This document shows positions 35,148 to 44,827 of a DNA stretch of 64,000 bases, in pieces. The DNA lies in the NCBI RefSeq assembly GCF_038725785.1, contig NZ_CP109796.1, positions 2,604,001 through 2,668,000 on the forward strand, given 5' to 3'. The notes under the pieces were generated by a model that saw only the letters and a program-made list of their open reading frames with translations, was not told the DNA's origin and ran no database searches. Positions within the stretch are counted from its first letter, which is position 1. Every line of letters begins with the position of its first letter. This DNA comes from Termitidicoccus mucosus (GTDB lineage: Bacteria > Verrucomicrobiota > Verrucomicrobiia > Opitutales > Opitutaceae). The position numbers and the translations under genes are program-made.

Positions 35148-36303
35148 TTTTTTTTTCGCTGTTCTCCGGCGCGGGCGCCGATTCGGGGGCCTCGGCGGCA
35201 AGCGAGGTGAGTTCCTTGATGAGCGAGTCGATGGCGCGCGCGCGGCTGGCCTCGACCGCCTTGAGGAGCGTGACTTCGAAATTGATTTTCTCGGCGAGCC
35301 CGAGCTTCACCGCGCCCTCTCCTTCGCGAAGGCCGTCGAGGAGGCGGGTGAGCTGCTCGGTGGTCATCTGCACGCCGCCGAGCCGGTCGGTGCGGCCGCC
35401 CTGCCCGATGGCCTCGATGAGGGCCTCGCGCACGAGGGCCTGCAAATCGGCGAGGAGGCGCACGAGATCGCGGCCCGACTGGTCGCATTCGTCCACGATG
35501 CCGATGATTTTCGGATGATCGCCGGCGGCGAGCGCGGCGGCGAGCGCGGCGATTTTTTCGCCGGAAACGAGGCCGTAGACATCGAGCACGTCGGGCTCGC
35601 CGATGTCGTTGCCGCAAAACGAAATCATCTGGTCAAAGATGGACTGCGCATCGCGCATGCCGCCGTCGGCCATGCGGGCGATGCAGGCGAGGGCTTCGTC
35701 GGTGGCGTTTATTTTCTCCTCGGCGGCGATTTTTTTGAGGCGCTCGATGATGAGGGGCGCGGGGATGGGCTTGAGGTCGAAGCGCTGGCAGCGGGAGACG
35801 ATGGTGGGAAGGACTTTTTGCGGATCCGTGGTGGCGAAGACAAACTTCACGTGCTCGGGCGGCTCCTCCAAGGTTTTCAGGAGGGCGTTGAACGCCGCCG
35901 TGGAAAGCATGTGCACCTCGTCGATGATGTAGACTTTGAATTTTCCCTGGGCGGGCGCGTATTGAACGGTGTCGCGGAGATCGCGGACCTGGTCCACGCC
36001 GTTGTTGGAGGCACCGTCGATTTCGATGACGTCGAGGTGCGAACCTTCGGCGATGGCGAGGCAGGCGGGGTCTTGCGGATCGAAGTCGGCTTTCGGGCCG
36101 CCGGTGCAGTTGAGGGCCTTCGCGAAGATGCGCGCGGTGGTGGTCTTGCCTGTGCCGCGCGGCCCGACGAGCAGGTAGGCGTGCGCGATGCGGTTGCGGG
36201 CGATGGCGTTTTTCAGGGTGCGGACGACATGGTCCTGCCCGACTACGTCATCAAACGTCTGCGGGCGCCACTTGCGGGCAATGACTTGGTAGGCGGTGGA
36301 CAT
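35140..36303 (-). CDS. dnaX: DNA polymerase III gamma/tau subunit (short, zero-frame form)
   Basis: This is the clamp-loader ATPase of the replisome. From ATG at 36303 ([20 protein letters not shown]) it has Walker [14 protein letters not shown], a zinc-finger region reduced to [16 protein letters not shown], Walker [11 protein letters not shown], sensor [15 protein letters not shown] and domain III. The zero frame ends after 387 residues at SEKKKT followed by TGA, just past ten consecutive A residues (35147-35156 on the plus strand, as T). This matches a gamma form. The longer tau form needs the slip described for 34664-35147. Confidence 0.94.
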   Translation of the reverse strand: MSTAYQVIARKWRPQTFDDVVGQDHVVRTLKNAIARNRIAHAYLLVGPRGTGKTTTARIFAKALNCTGGPKADFDPQDPACLAIAEGSHLDVIEIDGASNNGVDQVRDLRDTVQYAPAQGKFKVYIIDEVHMLSTAAFNALLKTLEEPPEHVKFVFATTDPQKVLPTIVSRCQRFDLKPIPAPLIIERLKKIAAEEKINATDEALACIARMADGGMRDAQSIFDQMISFCGNDIGEPDVLDVYGLVSGEKIAALAAALAAGDHPKIIGIVDECDQSGRDLVRLLADLQALVREALIEAIGQGGRTDRLGGVQMTTEQLTRLLDGLREGEGAVKLGLAEKINFEVTLLKAVEASRARAIDSLIKELTSLAAEAPESAPAPENSEKKKT

Positions 36304-36559
36304 CAGAAAAAGGGGAAAACAAGACTGTCGCGGGTACGGCGGAAACCGCAATCAAAAGGTGGAGGAAAATGATGCGCGGCGACCGAATACGCTGCGAGCC
36401 CAGCCCTTCCCGCCGGATAAAAACAAAAACCGTGTCTTTACCACGATGCACAAAACTGCACGATGCACGCCACTGGTTTATCGTCATGCTTCCGACAGTC
36501 CCAAGTGCAGCGGGAAGCAAGGCGCTGCGGCCACGTTGTCCCGCATTTGTTTTTCATCC

Positions 36560-38095
36560 ATGTTTGCCACGCTTTTTTCCGCCGCGCTTCAAGGCATCGA
36601 GGCCGAGCCTGTCCACGTCGAGGTCAACTCCGGCGAAACCGGCGAGCTCAAGTTCGTGCTCGTCGGGCTGCCCGACACCGCCGTCAAGGAATCCAACGAC
36701 CGCGTGTTTTCCGCGCTCGGCAACAGCGGTTTCAAGAAACCCCGCGCCCGCACCACCATCAATCTCGCGCCCGGCGACATCCGCAAGGAAGGGCCGCTCT
36801 ACGACCTGCCCATCGCGCTCGGCATCCTCGCCGCCACCGACCAGCTCAAGGTCGACCGCCTCGCGGGGTTTCTCATCGCGGGCGAGCTCAGCCTGTCCGG
36901 CGCGACCCGGCCCGTGCGCGGCGCGCTCGCGATGGCGCGGCTCGCCCGGCGCCTCGGCATGCGAGGCGTGATCCTGCCGCCGCAATCCGCTGCCGAGGCC
37001 GCGCTGGTCGAAGGCATCGAGGTTTACGCGGTGGACTCGCTCGACCGTGCCTTCCGCTTTCTCAATGGCGAAATCCCGCTCGCACCCGAGCACCCGATGC
37101 CGCCCGCCGCGCCGCAGGACGATTCGGCCGGCGATTTTTCCGAAATCAAGGGCCAGCACGCGCTGCGGCGCGCGGTCGAGGTGGCTGTCGCGGGCGGCCA
37201 TAATCTGATCATGATCGGCCCGCCCGGCTCGGGAAAATCGATGATCGCGAAACGCATCCCCACCATCATGCCCGCGCCCGCGCTCGACGAATCGCTGGAG
37301 GTGCTCGGCATCCATTCCGCCGCCGGGCAGACGCTCGCGGGCGACGCGGCGGCGGTGTTCGGGCGGCGTCCGGTGCGCGCGCCGCACCACACGATTTCCG
37401 ATGTCGGCTTGCTCGGCGGCGGCACGATTCCCGGCCCCGGCGAAATCTCGCTGGCGCACCACGGCGTGCTGTTTCTGGACGAGCTGCCCGAGTTCAAACG
37501 CTCCGCGCTCGAAGTGCTGCGCCAGCCGCTCGAGGACGGCAGCGTCACGATCTCGCGCAGCGCGGGCAAGGTCACCCTGCCCTGCTGCTTCATGCTCGTC
37601 GCGGCGATGAACCCATGCCCGTGCGGCTACCTCGGCGACACCAAACACGAATGCCGTTGCAGCCCCGTGCAAATCCAGCGTTACCGCGCCCGCATCAGCG
37701 GGCCGTTGCTGGACCGCATCGACATCCACATCGAGGCTCCCGCGCTCTCGATCGGCGAGTTGCGCTCCGAAACGCCCGGCGAGCCCTCTGCGACGATCCG
37801 CGACCGCGTGCAGGCCGCGCGCGATCGCCAGCAGGGGCGTTTCGCCGGCACCAGGGTCACCGCCAACGCCCGCATGACGCATGCGCAAATCCGAAGCCAT
37901 TGCGCGATCGACTCCTCGCTCGGAGACCTGCTGCAACAGGCGATGGAACAACTCTCGCTCTCCGCGCGCGCCTATGACCGCATCCTGAAAGTCGCCCGCA
38001 CCATCGCCGATCTCGCCGCCAGCGAGCGCATCGAGCCGGCGCATCTGCTTGAGGCGATCCAATACCGCAGCCTCGACCGCAATCTGTTTTATTAA
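36560..38095 (+). CDS. comM: ComM/YifB-family Mg-chelatase-like AAA ATPase
   Basis: The product is 511 residues from ATG at 36560 ([20 protein letters not shown]). The N-terminal Lon-like domain ([18 protein letters not shown]) is followed by the AAA core with Walker [23 protein letters not shown] and the cysteine stretch [11 protein letters not shown], then the Mg-chelatase C-terminal domain. ComM is a helicase that aids branch migration in natural transformation. Upstream frame extension has no homology. Its stop codon overlaps that of the convergent HD gene. Confidence 0.93.
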   Translation: MFATLFSAALQGIEAEPVHVEVNSGETGELKFVLVGLPDTAVKESNDRVFSALGNSGFKKPRARTTINLAPGDIRKEGPLYDLPIALGILAATDQLKVDRLAGFLIAGELSLSGATRPVRGALAMARLARRLGMRGVILPPQSAAEAALVEGIEVYAVDSLDRAFRFLNGEIPLAPEHPMPPAAPQDDSAGDFSEIKGQHALRRAVEVAVAGGHNLIMIGPPGSGKSMIAKRIPTIMPAPALDESLEVLGIHSAAGQTLAGDAAAVFGRRPVRAPHHTISDVGLLGGGTIPGPGEISLAHHGVLFLDELPEFKRSALEVLRQPLEDGSVTISRSAGKVTLPCCFMLVAAMNPCPCGYLGDTKHECRCSPVQIQRYRARISGPLLDRIDIHIEAPALSIGELRSETPGEPSATIRDRVQAARDRQQGRFAGTRVTANARMTHAQIRSHCAIDSSLGDLLQQAMEQLSLSARAYDRILKVARTIADLAASERIEPAHLLEAIQYRSLDRNLFY

Positions 38096-38979
38096 GTGCG
38101 GCGGAGGAGAGCCGGTTTTTCCTGCTCCGCGCCCAACATCTCTTTTTCGATGCGCGCGATGGTGGCGTTGATGGTGTTCACGTAGTAGTTTTCCCCGTCC
38201 GGCCAAGGCCGCACGAGATACCGATACATGCCCATCAATTCATTCTCCAGCCGCGGCTGCATCACATCGCGCCAGAAACGGGGCGTTCCGCGCACCAAGT
38301 CCTCCACGGTCTTGAACATGCGCTCTTCCGGCGGCACCCTGTGAAAATCATCCGCCTCCTGCATCTCTTTAAAAAGGCGCGGCAGCGCCTCCATGTAATC
38401 CGGCGCCGACATCTGGCCGAGGCAATCCGCCGTCGCCACCGCGCAACCCACGATGCCCTCGACCTGCATGCAAAACTGAAACCGGAACCCCGGCGTGGAC
38501 GAGGTCGTCGTCGTGCAAAGAATCGCCCGCCGGACAAACTCCAGCTCTTTCTCGGTGACACCCACCGTCGGCAGATACGCCTTTGCCACCATGCAACTGC
38601 GTTCCACATGCGTGCGCATGTATTTCGCCCCGGTTCCCTCCACGTCGGAACGCGCCTTCAGATACCCGGTGTCGTGCAACAGCACCGCCGCGAGACCAAG
38701 TTCGAAATACCGGAACGACACCGCCGGCTCCACCTTCGCCATGCGCAGTCCCTCCATGATTCTGGCAAAACACATCAAAACATGCACCGCATGCCCGAAG
38801 TCATGATAGGGTGTGTCACTGGCCGCGTAATCCCTGTGCTTGCCGGAAAACATCGCCTCCACATCATGATAAACCTGTTTTGACAACGCTGCCTTCTGAT
38901 TTCCGAATAGATAGGCATACACTGCTTCCAAAACCTCCTCGAAACCTGCAAGATTTTTTTTAACAATGCATTGTGTCAT
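38092..38979 (-). CDS. HD-domain phosphohydrolase-like protein
   Basis: The product is 295 residues from ATG at 38979, preceded by an AAAAGG ribosome site five bases upstream. It has the metal-binding HD pattern of PDEase/HD proteins: [12 protein letters not shown] (about 55), LLHDTGY (about 100) and a following THVERS. These features suggest a metal-dependent phosphohydrolase or cyclic nucleotide phosphodiesterase. No signalling domain is fused, and the substrate is unknown. It converges with comM, the stop codons overlapping by three bases. Confidence 0.75.
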   Translation of the reverse strand: MTQCIVKKNLAGFEEVLEAVYAYLFGNQKAALSKQVYHDVEAMFSGKHRDYAASDTPYHDFGHAVHVLMCFARIMEGLRMAKVEPAVSFRYFELGLAAVLLHDTGYLKARSDVEGTGAKYMRTHVERSCMVAKAYLPTVGVTEKELEFVRRAILCTTTTSSTPGFRFQFCMQVEGIVGCAVATADCLGQMSAPDYMEALPRLFKEMQEADDFHRVPPEERMFKTVEDLVRGTPRFWRDVMQPRLENELMGMYRYLVRPWPDGENYYVNTINATIARIEKEMLGAEQEKPALLRRT

Positions 38980-39098
38980 TTGCCTTTTAGATGCATCAAT
39001 TTTCAAATCATGCCAAGTCAAATGAATGGCAAAAGCATGTTACTACAGATTTGCCTTCCGTGCCTATAAACGGCACTCTCGTCACTCACTTTATATCC

Positions 39099-39689
39099 AT
39101 GTTTATTGGTTTGACAGGCAACATGGGCTGCGGGAAATCGACCGCGGCGCATTTTTTTGAGGAATTCGGCTTTTCCCGCATCGATTCCGACGCGTTGGTG
39201 CGCGAGCGCATCCTCACCGCGCCCGAAGTTGAGGCCGAGGCGGTCCGTCGGTTCGGTCCCTCTGTCCTCGACCCCGCCGGGCGCATCGACCGCCCGGCGA
39301 TTGCGCGCACCATTTTTTCCAACGACGCCAAACGGCTTGCGTGGGAGGACTTCATTCTCCCACGCGTCTACGCTCTCTGGCGGGAACTGCGGGAAGCCGC
39401 GCCTGTCGGCACGCGCTGGATAGTCGAGGCCCCGATCCTGCACGAAAAAGAACTCGAAAAAGAATTTGATTTCATCGTCTGCGTCGCCTCTTCTACCGCT
39501 CATCAGTATGCGCGGTTGAGAGGGCGCGGTTTTTCCCAAGCGCTCGCCGGGCAGCGAATTTCCAAGCAATTTCCCTTGGCCAAAAAAATAGAGTTAGCTG
39601 ACTTCGTGTTGTCCAATGACGGCGACACGGACTTCCTGCGGGACCAAATTCGCCATTTGGCCGGCCTGCTCCAAAATCGCGCACTTTAA
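39099..39689 (+). CDS. coaE: dephospho-CoA kinase
   Basis: This enzyme performs the last step of coenzyme A synthesis. From ATG at 39099 it has the P-loop FIGLTGNMGCGKSTAAHFFE, DSDALVRE, and WIVEAPILHEKELEKEFDFI. Length is 196. The usual VPLLFE stretch is represented by APILHE. It is followed after 48 bases by rho on the same strand and is divergent from the HD-domain gene. Confidence 0.93.
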   Translation: MFIGLTGNMGCGKSTAAHFFEEFGFSRIDSDALVRERILTAPEVEAEAVRRFGPSVLDPAGRIDRPAIARTIFSNDAKRLAWEDFILPRVYALWRELREAAPVGTRWIVEAPILHEKELEKEFDFIVCVASSTAHQYARLRGRGFSQALAGQRISKQFPLAKKIELADFVLSNDGDTDFLRDQIRHLAGLLQNRAL

Positions 39690-39737
39690 CCGCCGCCCCC
39701 TGCCCCGGCCGGCAAACCTCTTTTCTCCATCACTATC

Positions 39738-41843
39738 ATGGCAGCACTTCTGCGCACACGAACCACCAAATCCAACAACGTTCTCGTTAATTTACTCATG
39801 GAAAGCCAAGCCCCACACAGCGGTGAGCCCGCCGCCCCAAAGAAAAAACGCGCCACCAAAGCCCGCAAAACCGAGGAACCGACGGACACCGCCATTGAGC
39901 CGCCCCCCGCTCCGGCCAAGAAACCCCGCGCCGCCAAGCCCCGCGCCAAAAAACACGCCGATGCCGACACCACCGGCGAACTGCCCCTTGACGACAATGC
40001 CGTGCCGTCCGAACCCACGCCGCCGCCTGCGCCCGCGCCCACTCCGGCCCCCGCGCCCGCGGAAGCAGCGCCCGCCGAGCGCCGCCCCCTTTTCCGCACC
40101 CGCCGCCAGCGCGCGGCCGCGCCTGCGCCCGCCGCTCCGGAAGCCGAAAGCGCCCCCGCGGCCAAAACCGCCGGCCAGCCCGAAGCCTCGCGCGACGACG
40201 CCCCCCCCGCCCCTCCCGCCGCCGACGCGCCATCCGCCCCGTCGTCCGCGGCCGATGCCGCGCCTGCGGGCGACACTGCGCCCGCTCCCGATGCTCCGGC
40301 GGCTTCCGAGGAACAAGCGGCAGCCGACACCCAGCAGCCCCAGAACAGCAACGGCCAGCAGCCCTACGAGCCGTATTGGAAGAAAAAGAAACGCGAGAAA
40401 TTCGCCAAGAAGCACGGCAAATGGCAGCCGCAAGGCGGCGGCCAGCCCAAGCATCCGGCGTATCCGACGCAGCCGCCCCCGCCCAGCCTCCAGCCGGCCT
40501 ACGGCGACCTTCCGCCCCCCGACCGCTTTGCCGATCCCTCCGCGCTCGACGCCCTCGCGGCCGAAATCACCGCGCCCGGCGCCGAGCCCATCTACCTCGA
40601 CCAGCTCTACGCGCTCACCCTCGCCGAGCTGACCGCCTCCGCGCGCATCTTCGGCGCCGCGTTCGAAGGCGCGCCCAACCGCAAGCAACTCCTCGCCGCC
40701 GTCTTCAAGCACGCGGCCGAAAGCAAAATTCCCATCATCGACCGCGGCTACATCGACCTCACCGACCGCGGCCACGGCTTCATCGTCCACGCCAACGTCA
40801 ACTATCGTCTGTATCCGGAAAATTCATACCTCCCCGCCAGCCTCGTCACCCGCTACGGCCTCAAACGCGGCCACCAGGTCGAGGTGCTCGTGCAGGCCCC
40901 GCGCGAAAACGAACGCTGCCCCGCCGTCGTCCGCGTCGACAAGGTCATGGGCGGCGCGCCCGGCGACATTTCCAAGGTCACGCCCTTCGAGGAACTCACG
41001 CCCTACTACCCGCTCAAGCGCATCCTCCTCGAGGCGCCCGGCGTGCACAAGGACGTCTCCATGCGCGCCGTGGACATCCTCACGCCCATCGGCTTCGGCC
41101 AGCGCGGCCTCATCGTCGCCCCGCCCCGCACCGGCAAGACCGTGATTCTCCAAAACCTGGCCAACTCGATCTCGGCGAATTTCCCCGGCATCACGCTCAT
41201 CATCCTCCTCATCGACGAGCGCCCCGAGGAAGTCACGGACTTCCGCCGCCACACCAAGGGCGAGGTCGTCAGCTCCACCTTCGACGAGGCGCCGGAAAAC
41301 CATGTCCACTGCGCCGAGATGGTCGGCGAAAAAGCCCGCCGCCTCGTCGAGGCCGGCCGGCACGTCGTCATCCTCCTGGACTCCATCACCCGCCTCGCCC
41401 GCGCCTACAACGCCCTCGCCTCCAACTCCGGCAAGATCATGTCAGGCGGCATGGAGGCCACGGCGCTGCAAAAGCCGAAGCGCTTCTTCGGTGCCGCGCG
41501 CAACATCGAGGGCGGCGGCTCGCTCACCATCATGGGCACCGCGCTCATCGACACCGGCAGCCGCATGGACGAGGTCATCTTCGAGGAGTTCAAGGGCACC
41601 GGCAACATGGAGCTGCACCTCGACCGTGGCCTCGTCGAGAAACGCATTTTCCCGGCCATCAACATCGACCGCTCCGGCACGCGCAAAGAGGAGCTCATCT
41701 ACCACCCCGACGAGATGCAGCGCATCTACGGCCTGCGCCGCGCCATGCAAGGCATCCCGCCCATCGACGCGATGGAATCCTTCCTCAAGCGCCTGAAACA
41801 AACCAAAACCAACGCCGAATTCCTGATAGGCCTCAACCGGTAA
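39738..41843 (+). CDS. rho: transcription termination factor Rho with long N-terminal extension
   Basis: The product is 701 residues; ATG at 39798 (681 residues) is an alternative start. The C-terminal two thirds are a standard Rho: the N-terminal helical domain starts near [17 protein letters not shown] (about 288), then the cold-shock RNA-binding domain ([18 protein letters not shown]), Walker [17 protein letters not shown] (about 460), [12 protein letters not shown], and the Q/R-loops. The first 280 residues are an Ala/Pro/Lys-rich, probably disordered extension ending in a basic [15 protein letters not shown] patch. Similar low-complexity extensions in other phyla add RNA affinity; that function is inferred here. 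Confidence 0.96.
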   Translation: MAALLRTRTTKSNNVLVNLLMESQAPHSGEPAAPKKKRATKARKTEEPTDTAIEPPPAPAKKPRAAKPRAKKHADADTTGELPLDDNAVPSEPTPPPAPAPTPAPAPAEAAPAERRPLFRTRRQRAAAPAPAAPEAESAPAAKTAGQPEASRDDAPPAPPAADAPSAPSSAADAAPAGDTAPAPDAPAASEEQAAADTQQPQNSNGQQPYEPYWKKKKREKFAKKHGKWQPQGGGQPKHPAYPTQPPPPSLQPAYGDLPPPDRFADPSALDALAAEITAPGAEPIYLDQLYALTLAELTASARIFGAAFEGAPNRKQLLAAVFKHAAESKIPIIDRGYIDLTDRGHGFIVHANVNYRLYPENSYLPASLVTRYGLKRGHQVEVLVQAPRENERCPAVVRVDKVMGGAPGDISKVTPFEELTPYYPLKRILLEAPGVHKDVSMRAVDILTPIGFGQRGLIVAPPRTGKTVILQNLANSISANFPGITLIILLIDERPEEVTDFRRHTKGEVVSSTFDEAPENHVHCAEMVGEKARRLVEAGRHVVILLDSITRLARAYNALASNSGKIMSGGMEATALQKPKRFFGAARNIEGGGSLTIMGTALIDTGSRMDEVIFEEFKGTGNMELHLDRGLVEKRIFPAINIDRSGTRKEELIYHPDEMQRIYGLRRAMQGIPPIDAMESFLKRLKQTKTNAEFLIGLNR

Positions 41844-41996
41844 GGAATTTTCGATTTTCGATTCTCGATTGCGGGAGCTGCCGCTCCCGCTCGAAAACCG
41901 ACTTAAATCGAATCTAAATCGAACTTAAACCGACTCAACCCGCCACGGCGCGGCAGCGCCCCAATCGAAAATCGAAAATCGAGAATCGAAAATTCC
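41844..41996. repeat. paired inverted heptamer arrays filling the rho-trpS gap
   Basis: The left arm (41844-41871) has TTTTCGA-type units. The right arm (41962-41996) has AATCGAA, AATCGAA, AATCGAG, AATCGAA units and is inverted to the left. Between them are a GCGGGAGCTGCCGCTCCCGC hairpin and a middle series of AAATCGAAT-like words. The element starts one base after the rho stop codon and ends three bases before the trpS start, leaving no room for a ribosome-binding site. Confidence 0.92.
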
Positions 41997-41999
41997 CCC

Positions 42000-42965
42000 A
42001 TGCGCATCCTCACCGGCATCCAGCCATCCGGCACGCTTCACATCGGCAACTATTTCGGCGCGATCAAGCCCGCCGTCGAACTCCAGCAGCGCGGCGACGC
42101 CTTCTACTTCATCGCCGACTACCATTCGATGACGACGCTCACCGATCCCGCCGAGCGCCGCAAAAACACCATCGACGTCGCGCTTGATTTCCTCGCCTGC
42201 GGGCTCGACCCGAAACGCAGCATTTTCTGGCGCCAAAGCGACATCCCCGAGGTCTGCGAACTCACCTGGCTGCTCGGCACCCTCACCCCGATGGGACTCC
42301 TAGAGCGCGCCCACAGCTACAAGGACAAGGTCGCCAAGGGCATCGCCCCCAACTTCGGCCTCGTCGCCTACCCCGTGCTCATGGCCGCCGACATCCTGCT
42401 CTACGACTCGAACCTCGTCCCCGTCGGCAAGGACCAGAAGCAGCACGTCGAAATCACCCGCGACATCGCCACCAAGTTCAACCAGACTTACGGCGAGACC
42501 TTTGTCATTCCCGAGCCCGAGATTCGCGAGGATGTCGCCACCGTGCCCGGGCTCGACGGCCAGAAGATGAGCAAGAGCTACGGCAACACCATCGACATTT
42601 TCGGCGACGAGAAAGCCACGCGGAAAAAAATCATGGGCATCGTGATGGACAGCCGCACGCCGCAGGAGCCTAAGCCCGACGCCGACAAAAACCTCGCCAT
42701 CCAGCTCCTCAAGCTCGTCGCCCCCGCCGACACCGCGCGGGACTTCGAGGAACGCCTCCGTGCCGGCGGCCTCGGCTACGGCGACCTGAAAAAGGCGCTT
42801 TTCGAGCACTACTGGAACTTTTTCGCCGAAGCCCGCGCCCGACGCGCCGAGCTGGCGGCGAACCTCGATTACGTGAACCAGGTCCTCGCCGAGGGAGCCC
42901 GGCGCGCCCGCGCCGTCGCCGCGCAAGTCCTCACCCGCGCCCGCCAAGCCTGCGGCATCGGATGA
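42000..42965 (+). CDS. trpS: tryptophanyl-tRNA synthetase
   Basis: This class I synthetase has 321 residues, with the HIGH-type motif HIGNYFGAI at 16-24 and the KMSKS loop GQKMSKSYGN near 190. DLLYDS-type and GKDQKQHVEITRD stretches are typical. It begins three bases after a heptamer array (AATTCCCCC then ATG) with no Shine-Dalgarno sequence, so it depends on an unusual initiation context. It is followed immediately by another paired heptamer element. Confidence 0.96.
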   Translation: MRILTGIQPSGTLHIGNYFGAIKPAVELQQRGDAFYFIADYHSMTTLTDPAERRKNTIDVALDFLACGLDPKRSIFWRQSDIPEVCELTWLLGTLTPMGLLERAHSYKDKVAKGIAPNFGLVAYPVLMAADILLYDSNLVPVGKDQKQHVEITRDIATKFNQTYGETFVIPEPEIREDVATVPGLDGQKMSKSYGNTIDIFGDEKATRKKIMGIVMDSRTPQEPKPDADKNLAIQLLKLVAPADTARDFEERLRAGGLGYGDLKKALFEHYWNFFAEARARRAELAANLDYVNQVLAEGARRARAVAAQVLTRARQACGIG

Positions 42966-42966
42966 A

Positions 42967-43047
42967 ATTACGAATTACGATTTGAGGAGCCACCGCTCCG
43001 TCTGCCTGTCGGCGCGAAGCGCCCAATCGTAAATCGTAATTCGTAAT
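42967..43047. repeat. paired inverted heptamer arrays after trpS
   Basis: ATTACGAATTACGATTT (42967-42983) is a perfect 17-bp inverted copy of 43031-43047. The units are AATTACG with period 7. The 47-base spacer holds GGCGCGAAGCGCC. The left arm starts one base after the trpS stop and the right arm ends nine bases before the exbD stop. Confidence 0.92.
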
Positions 43048-43056
43048 ATCCTCCCC

Positions 43057-43458
43057 CTACCGCGATTGCAGGCTGAACTTGTTCAGGCCGGCCTTGCGGC
43101 ATTCGTCCATCACGAACGTGACGGTTTTCAGCGGTGTGTTTTCGTCCGCGCTGATAAGCACGGGCACATCACGGCTGACGTCCTTCACCTGCTGCAACAA
43201 CGCGGGCAGCTCGTGCTCGGCGACGGGCTTGTTGTTGAACAAAATCTCGCCACTCTTGTTGACTTGGATGAGCACGCCGTTGCTGAACTGGTTTTTGCCC
43301 GCCGTCTCCACTTTCGGCAGCGTGATGTTGAGCGTCTGCGTGGTGGCGAAGCGCATCGACACAAACGCAAAGAGCACGAGCATCACGAGCACGTCTATGA
43401 GCGGCACCAGCGGCAGCTCGGGACGGCGTCGGCGACGATTGCGAAGTCCGCTGCTCAT
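43057..43458 (-). CDS. exbD: ExbD/TolR-family biopolymer transport protein
   Basis: The product is 133 residues with one N-terminal membrane helix containing the functional aspartate (PLIDVLVMLVLFAFVSMRF), then a periplasmic domain ending VMDECRKAGLNKFSLQ. It partners the ExbB/TolQ-like protein encoded six bases upstream to use the proton gradient. TonB or TolA is not adjacent, so whether it powers TonB receptors (such as the one at 21.5 kb) or a Tol system cannot be told. Confidence 0.9.
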   Translation of the reverse strand: MSSGLRNRRRRRPELPLVPLIDVLVMLVLFAFVSMRFATTQTLNITLPKVETAGKNQFSNGVLIQVNKSGEILFNNKPVAEHELPALLQQVKDVSRDVPVLISADENTPLKTVTFVMDECRKAGLNKFSLQSR

Positions 43459-43464
43459 CGTCGG

Positions 43465-44109
43465 TCAGAGGATGCTTTTGCCCGGCGCGGGCACGGGCGG
43501 CGGTGGCGTCGCAGCGGCCGGGAGTTGCGGGTTTTCGCTGGCGGCGAGCACGCGCTCGAGGAGCACGTCGAGGCGCGCCGACTGCGCGTCGATGCGGCGG
43601 TTCAGGTAGCCGTTGCCCAGCAGCGCCCCGACCGCGATGACGAGGCCGAGCAACGTCGCCGAGAGCGCGTAGCCGACGGATTCGGTGAACTGCACCGGGT
43701 CGGGCATCCGCGTCTCGGGATCGATCACGGAAAACGCGGCGAGCAGGCCCGACACGGTTCCGATCAACCCGATCAGCGGCGCCGCCGTGTAGATGACATC
43801 CAGATAGCTGACGCCGCGCTCCATCTTCATGAGTTCGAGGCGCGCGTAGGCCTTCGCCCCGTCGTAATCGCCCGGGTGGTCCTCCACGAAACTGATGATG
43901 CGCCCGAGCGCCGAATGCCGCCCGCCCGCACTGGCGCGGCCTTGCAGGACGGATTCCGCCAAGTCCTCGGGGATGATCGCCGCCGTCCGCAGCGCAAAAC
44001 AACGCTCGCAGATGATAAATACCGCCACAACCGAGCACAATCCCAAGGGATAAGCCAGCAGCCCGGCCTCCTTGATGATGCGCATGCCATCAATCATCGC
44101 TAAAGTCAT
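43465..44109 (-). CDS. exbB: MotA/TolQ/ExbB proton-channel family protein
   Basis: The product is a 214-residue integral membrane protein. It has an N-terminal helix (GLLAYPLGLCSVVAVFII) and two further helices in the conserved core, TAAPLIGLIGTVSGLLAAF and GYALSATLLGLVIAVGALL. These match the stator family that couples proton flow to ExbD/TolR. It ends in a Pro/Ala-rich tail. It forms an operon with exbD. Confidence 0.92.
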   Translation of the reverse strand: MTLAMIDGMRIIKEAGLLAYPLGLCSVVAVFIICERCFALRTAAIIPEDLAESVLQGRASAGGRHSALGRIISFVEDHPGDYDGAKAYARLELMKMERGVSYLDVIYTAAPLIGLIGTVSGLLAAFSVIDPETRMPDPVQFTESVGYALSATLLGLVIAVGALLGNGYLNRRIDAQSARLDVLLERVLAASENPQLPAAATPPPPVPAPGKSIL

Positions 44110-44220
44110 ATAGAGGGTGTATGTAGTGCGCTCTTCTGACGGGTTGAAACACTAAAAGGTTCAGAAAATTTTCGGCAATCGCGGCGCCACCCCGGCTTTT
44201 GCCCCCGTGGCAATGCGCGA

Positions 44221-44262
44221 AAAAACAAAAACGCCGCGCCTTCGAGATGCGCGGCGTTTTTC
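44221..44262 (-). terminator. Rho-independent terminator, possibly bidirectional
   Basis: A 13-bp stem, counting the flanking A/T pairs, has the core AAACGCCGCG with CGCGGCGTTT and a loop of about nine bases. T-runs occur on both sides (TTTTTGTTTTTT on the minus strand). It follows the stop of the lipoprotein gene at 44284 and so probably ends that transcript. It separates that gene from exbB. Confidence 0.85.
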
Positions 44263-44283
44263 GACGTCGTCCCAATCCGCCCC

Positions 44284-44736
44284 TCACGCGTCCTGCTCGA
44301 TCAGCGTCAGATGCCCGTTGGTGAACACGGCGCGAATGTAATCGCGATAAACCGCCGGGGTGCCGTAGTAGCCCCCCCAATACGATCCCCAATAGCCTCT
44401 GCCCCAGCCGCCGTGCCAGTAGGGCCCCGGTCCCCAAGGACCGCCAAACCCGCCGTAAAAATAGCAGTCGTCGAGGCTGCGGTAATGCCAGATTTCGGAC
44501 GTGCCGTTTTTGTCAATGCGCTGGGTGACACGATCGGGATTGCCAAGCGCGATGCGCACCATGGGCGGCGTGAACCCGATGGCGACGCGGCCCTGCCGCA
44601 CGAGTTCCTGCTCCGCGGGCGTGAACGAGGCAAAGACGGTGGGATTCTTCTTGATGCGCGTCTCGGGTGTGGCGCAGCCGGCCAGAATTGCCAAGGCCGC
44701 CAAACCGATAAAAAAAGATAGTATTTTTGGTTTCAT
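44284..44736 (-). CDS. BamE/OmlA-like small lipoprotein
   Basis: The product is 150 residues with a lipoprotein signal (FFIGLAALAILAGC; lipobox LAGC at 17-20). The mature part has the pattern GRVAIGFTPPMVRIALGNPDRV followed by EIWHYRSLDD, close to the SmpA/OmlA/BamE fold where a conserved G-T...V...LG-P loop precedes a tryptophan-containing strand. A Gly/Trp/Tyr-rich insert (about 92-125) follows. A paralogue lies 0.85 kb away at 45586-46023. An outer-membrane assembly or envelope role is inferred from the fold only. Confidence 0.8.
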   Translation of the reverse strand: MKPKILSFFIGLAALAILAGCATPETRIKKNPTVFASFTPAEQELVRQGRVAIGFTPPMVRIALGNPDRVTQRIDKNGTSEIWHYRSLDDCYFYGGFGGPWGPGPYWHGGWGRGYWGSYWGGYYGTPAVYRDYIRAVFTNGHLTLIEQDA

Positions 44737-44827
44737 GGCTAATGGTATGGTCCGGGGTTGAATCTAGCAATCTGTTAGACGCAACCCTATCGTAAAAGTT
44801 TCACACTTTCACCTCTCAAAGCCGGCC

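Noticed and set aside
36554-38206. 550-codon minus-strand frame opposite comM
   Set aside because: It is an antisense shadow with no recognisable domain; comM is unambiguous.
42000-42965. Possible tryptophan attenuator or T-box upstream of trpS
   Set aside because: The upstream gap is entirely the heptamer repeat; no T-box sequence or Trp-rich leader peptide is present.
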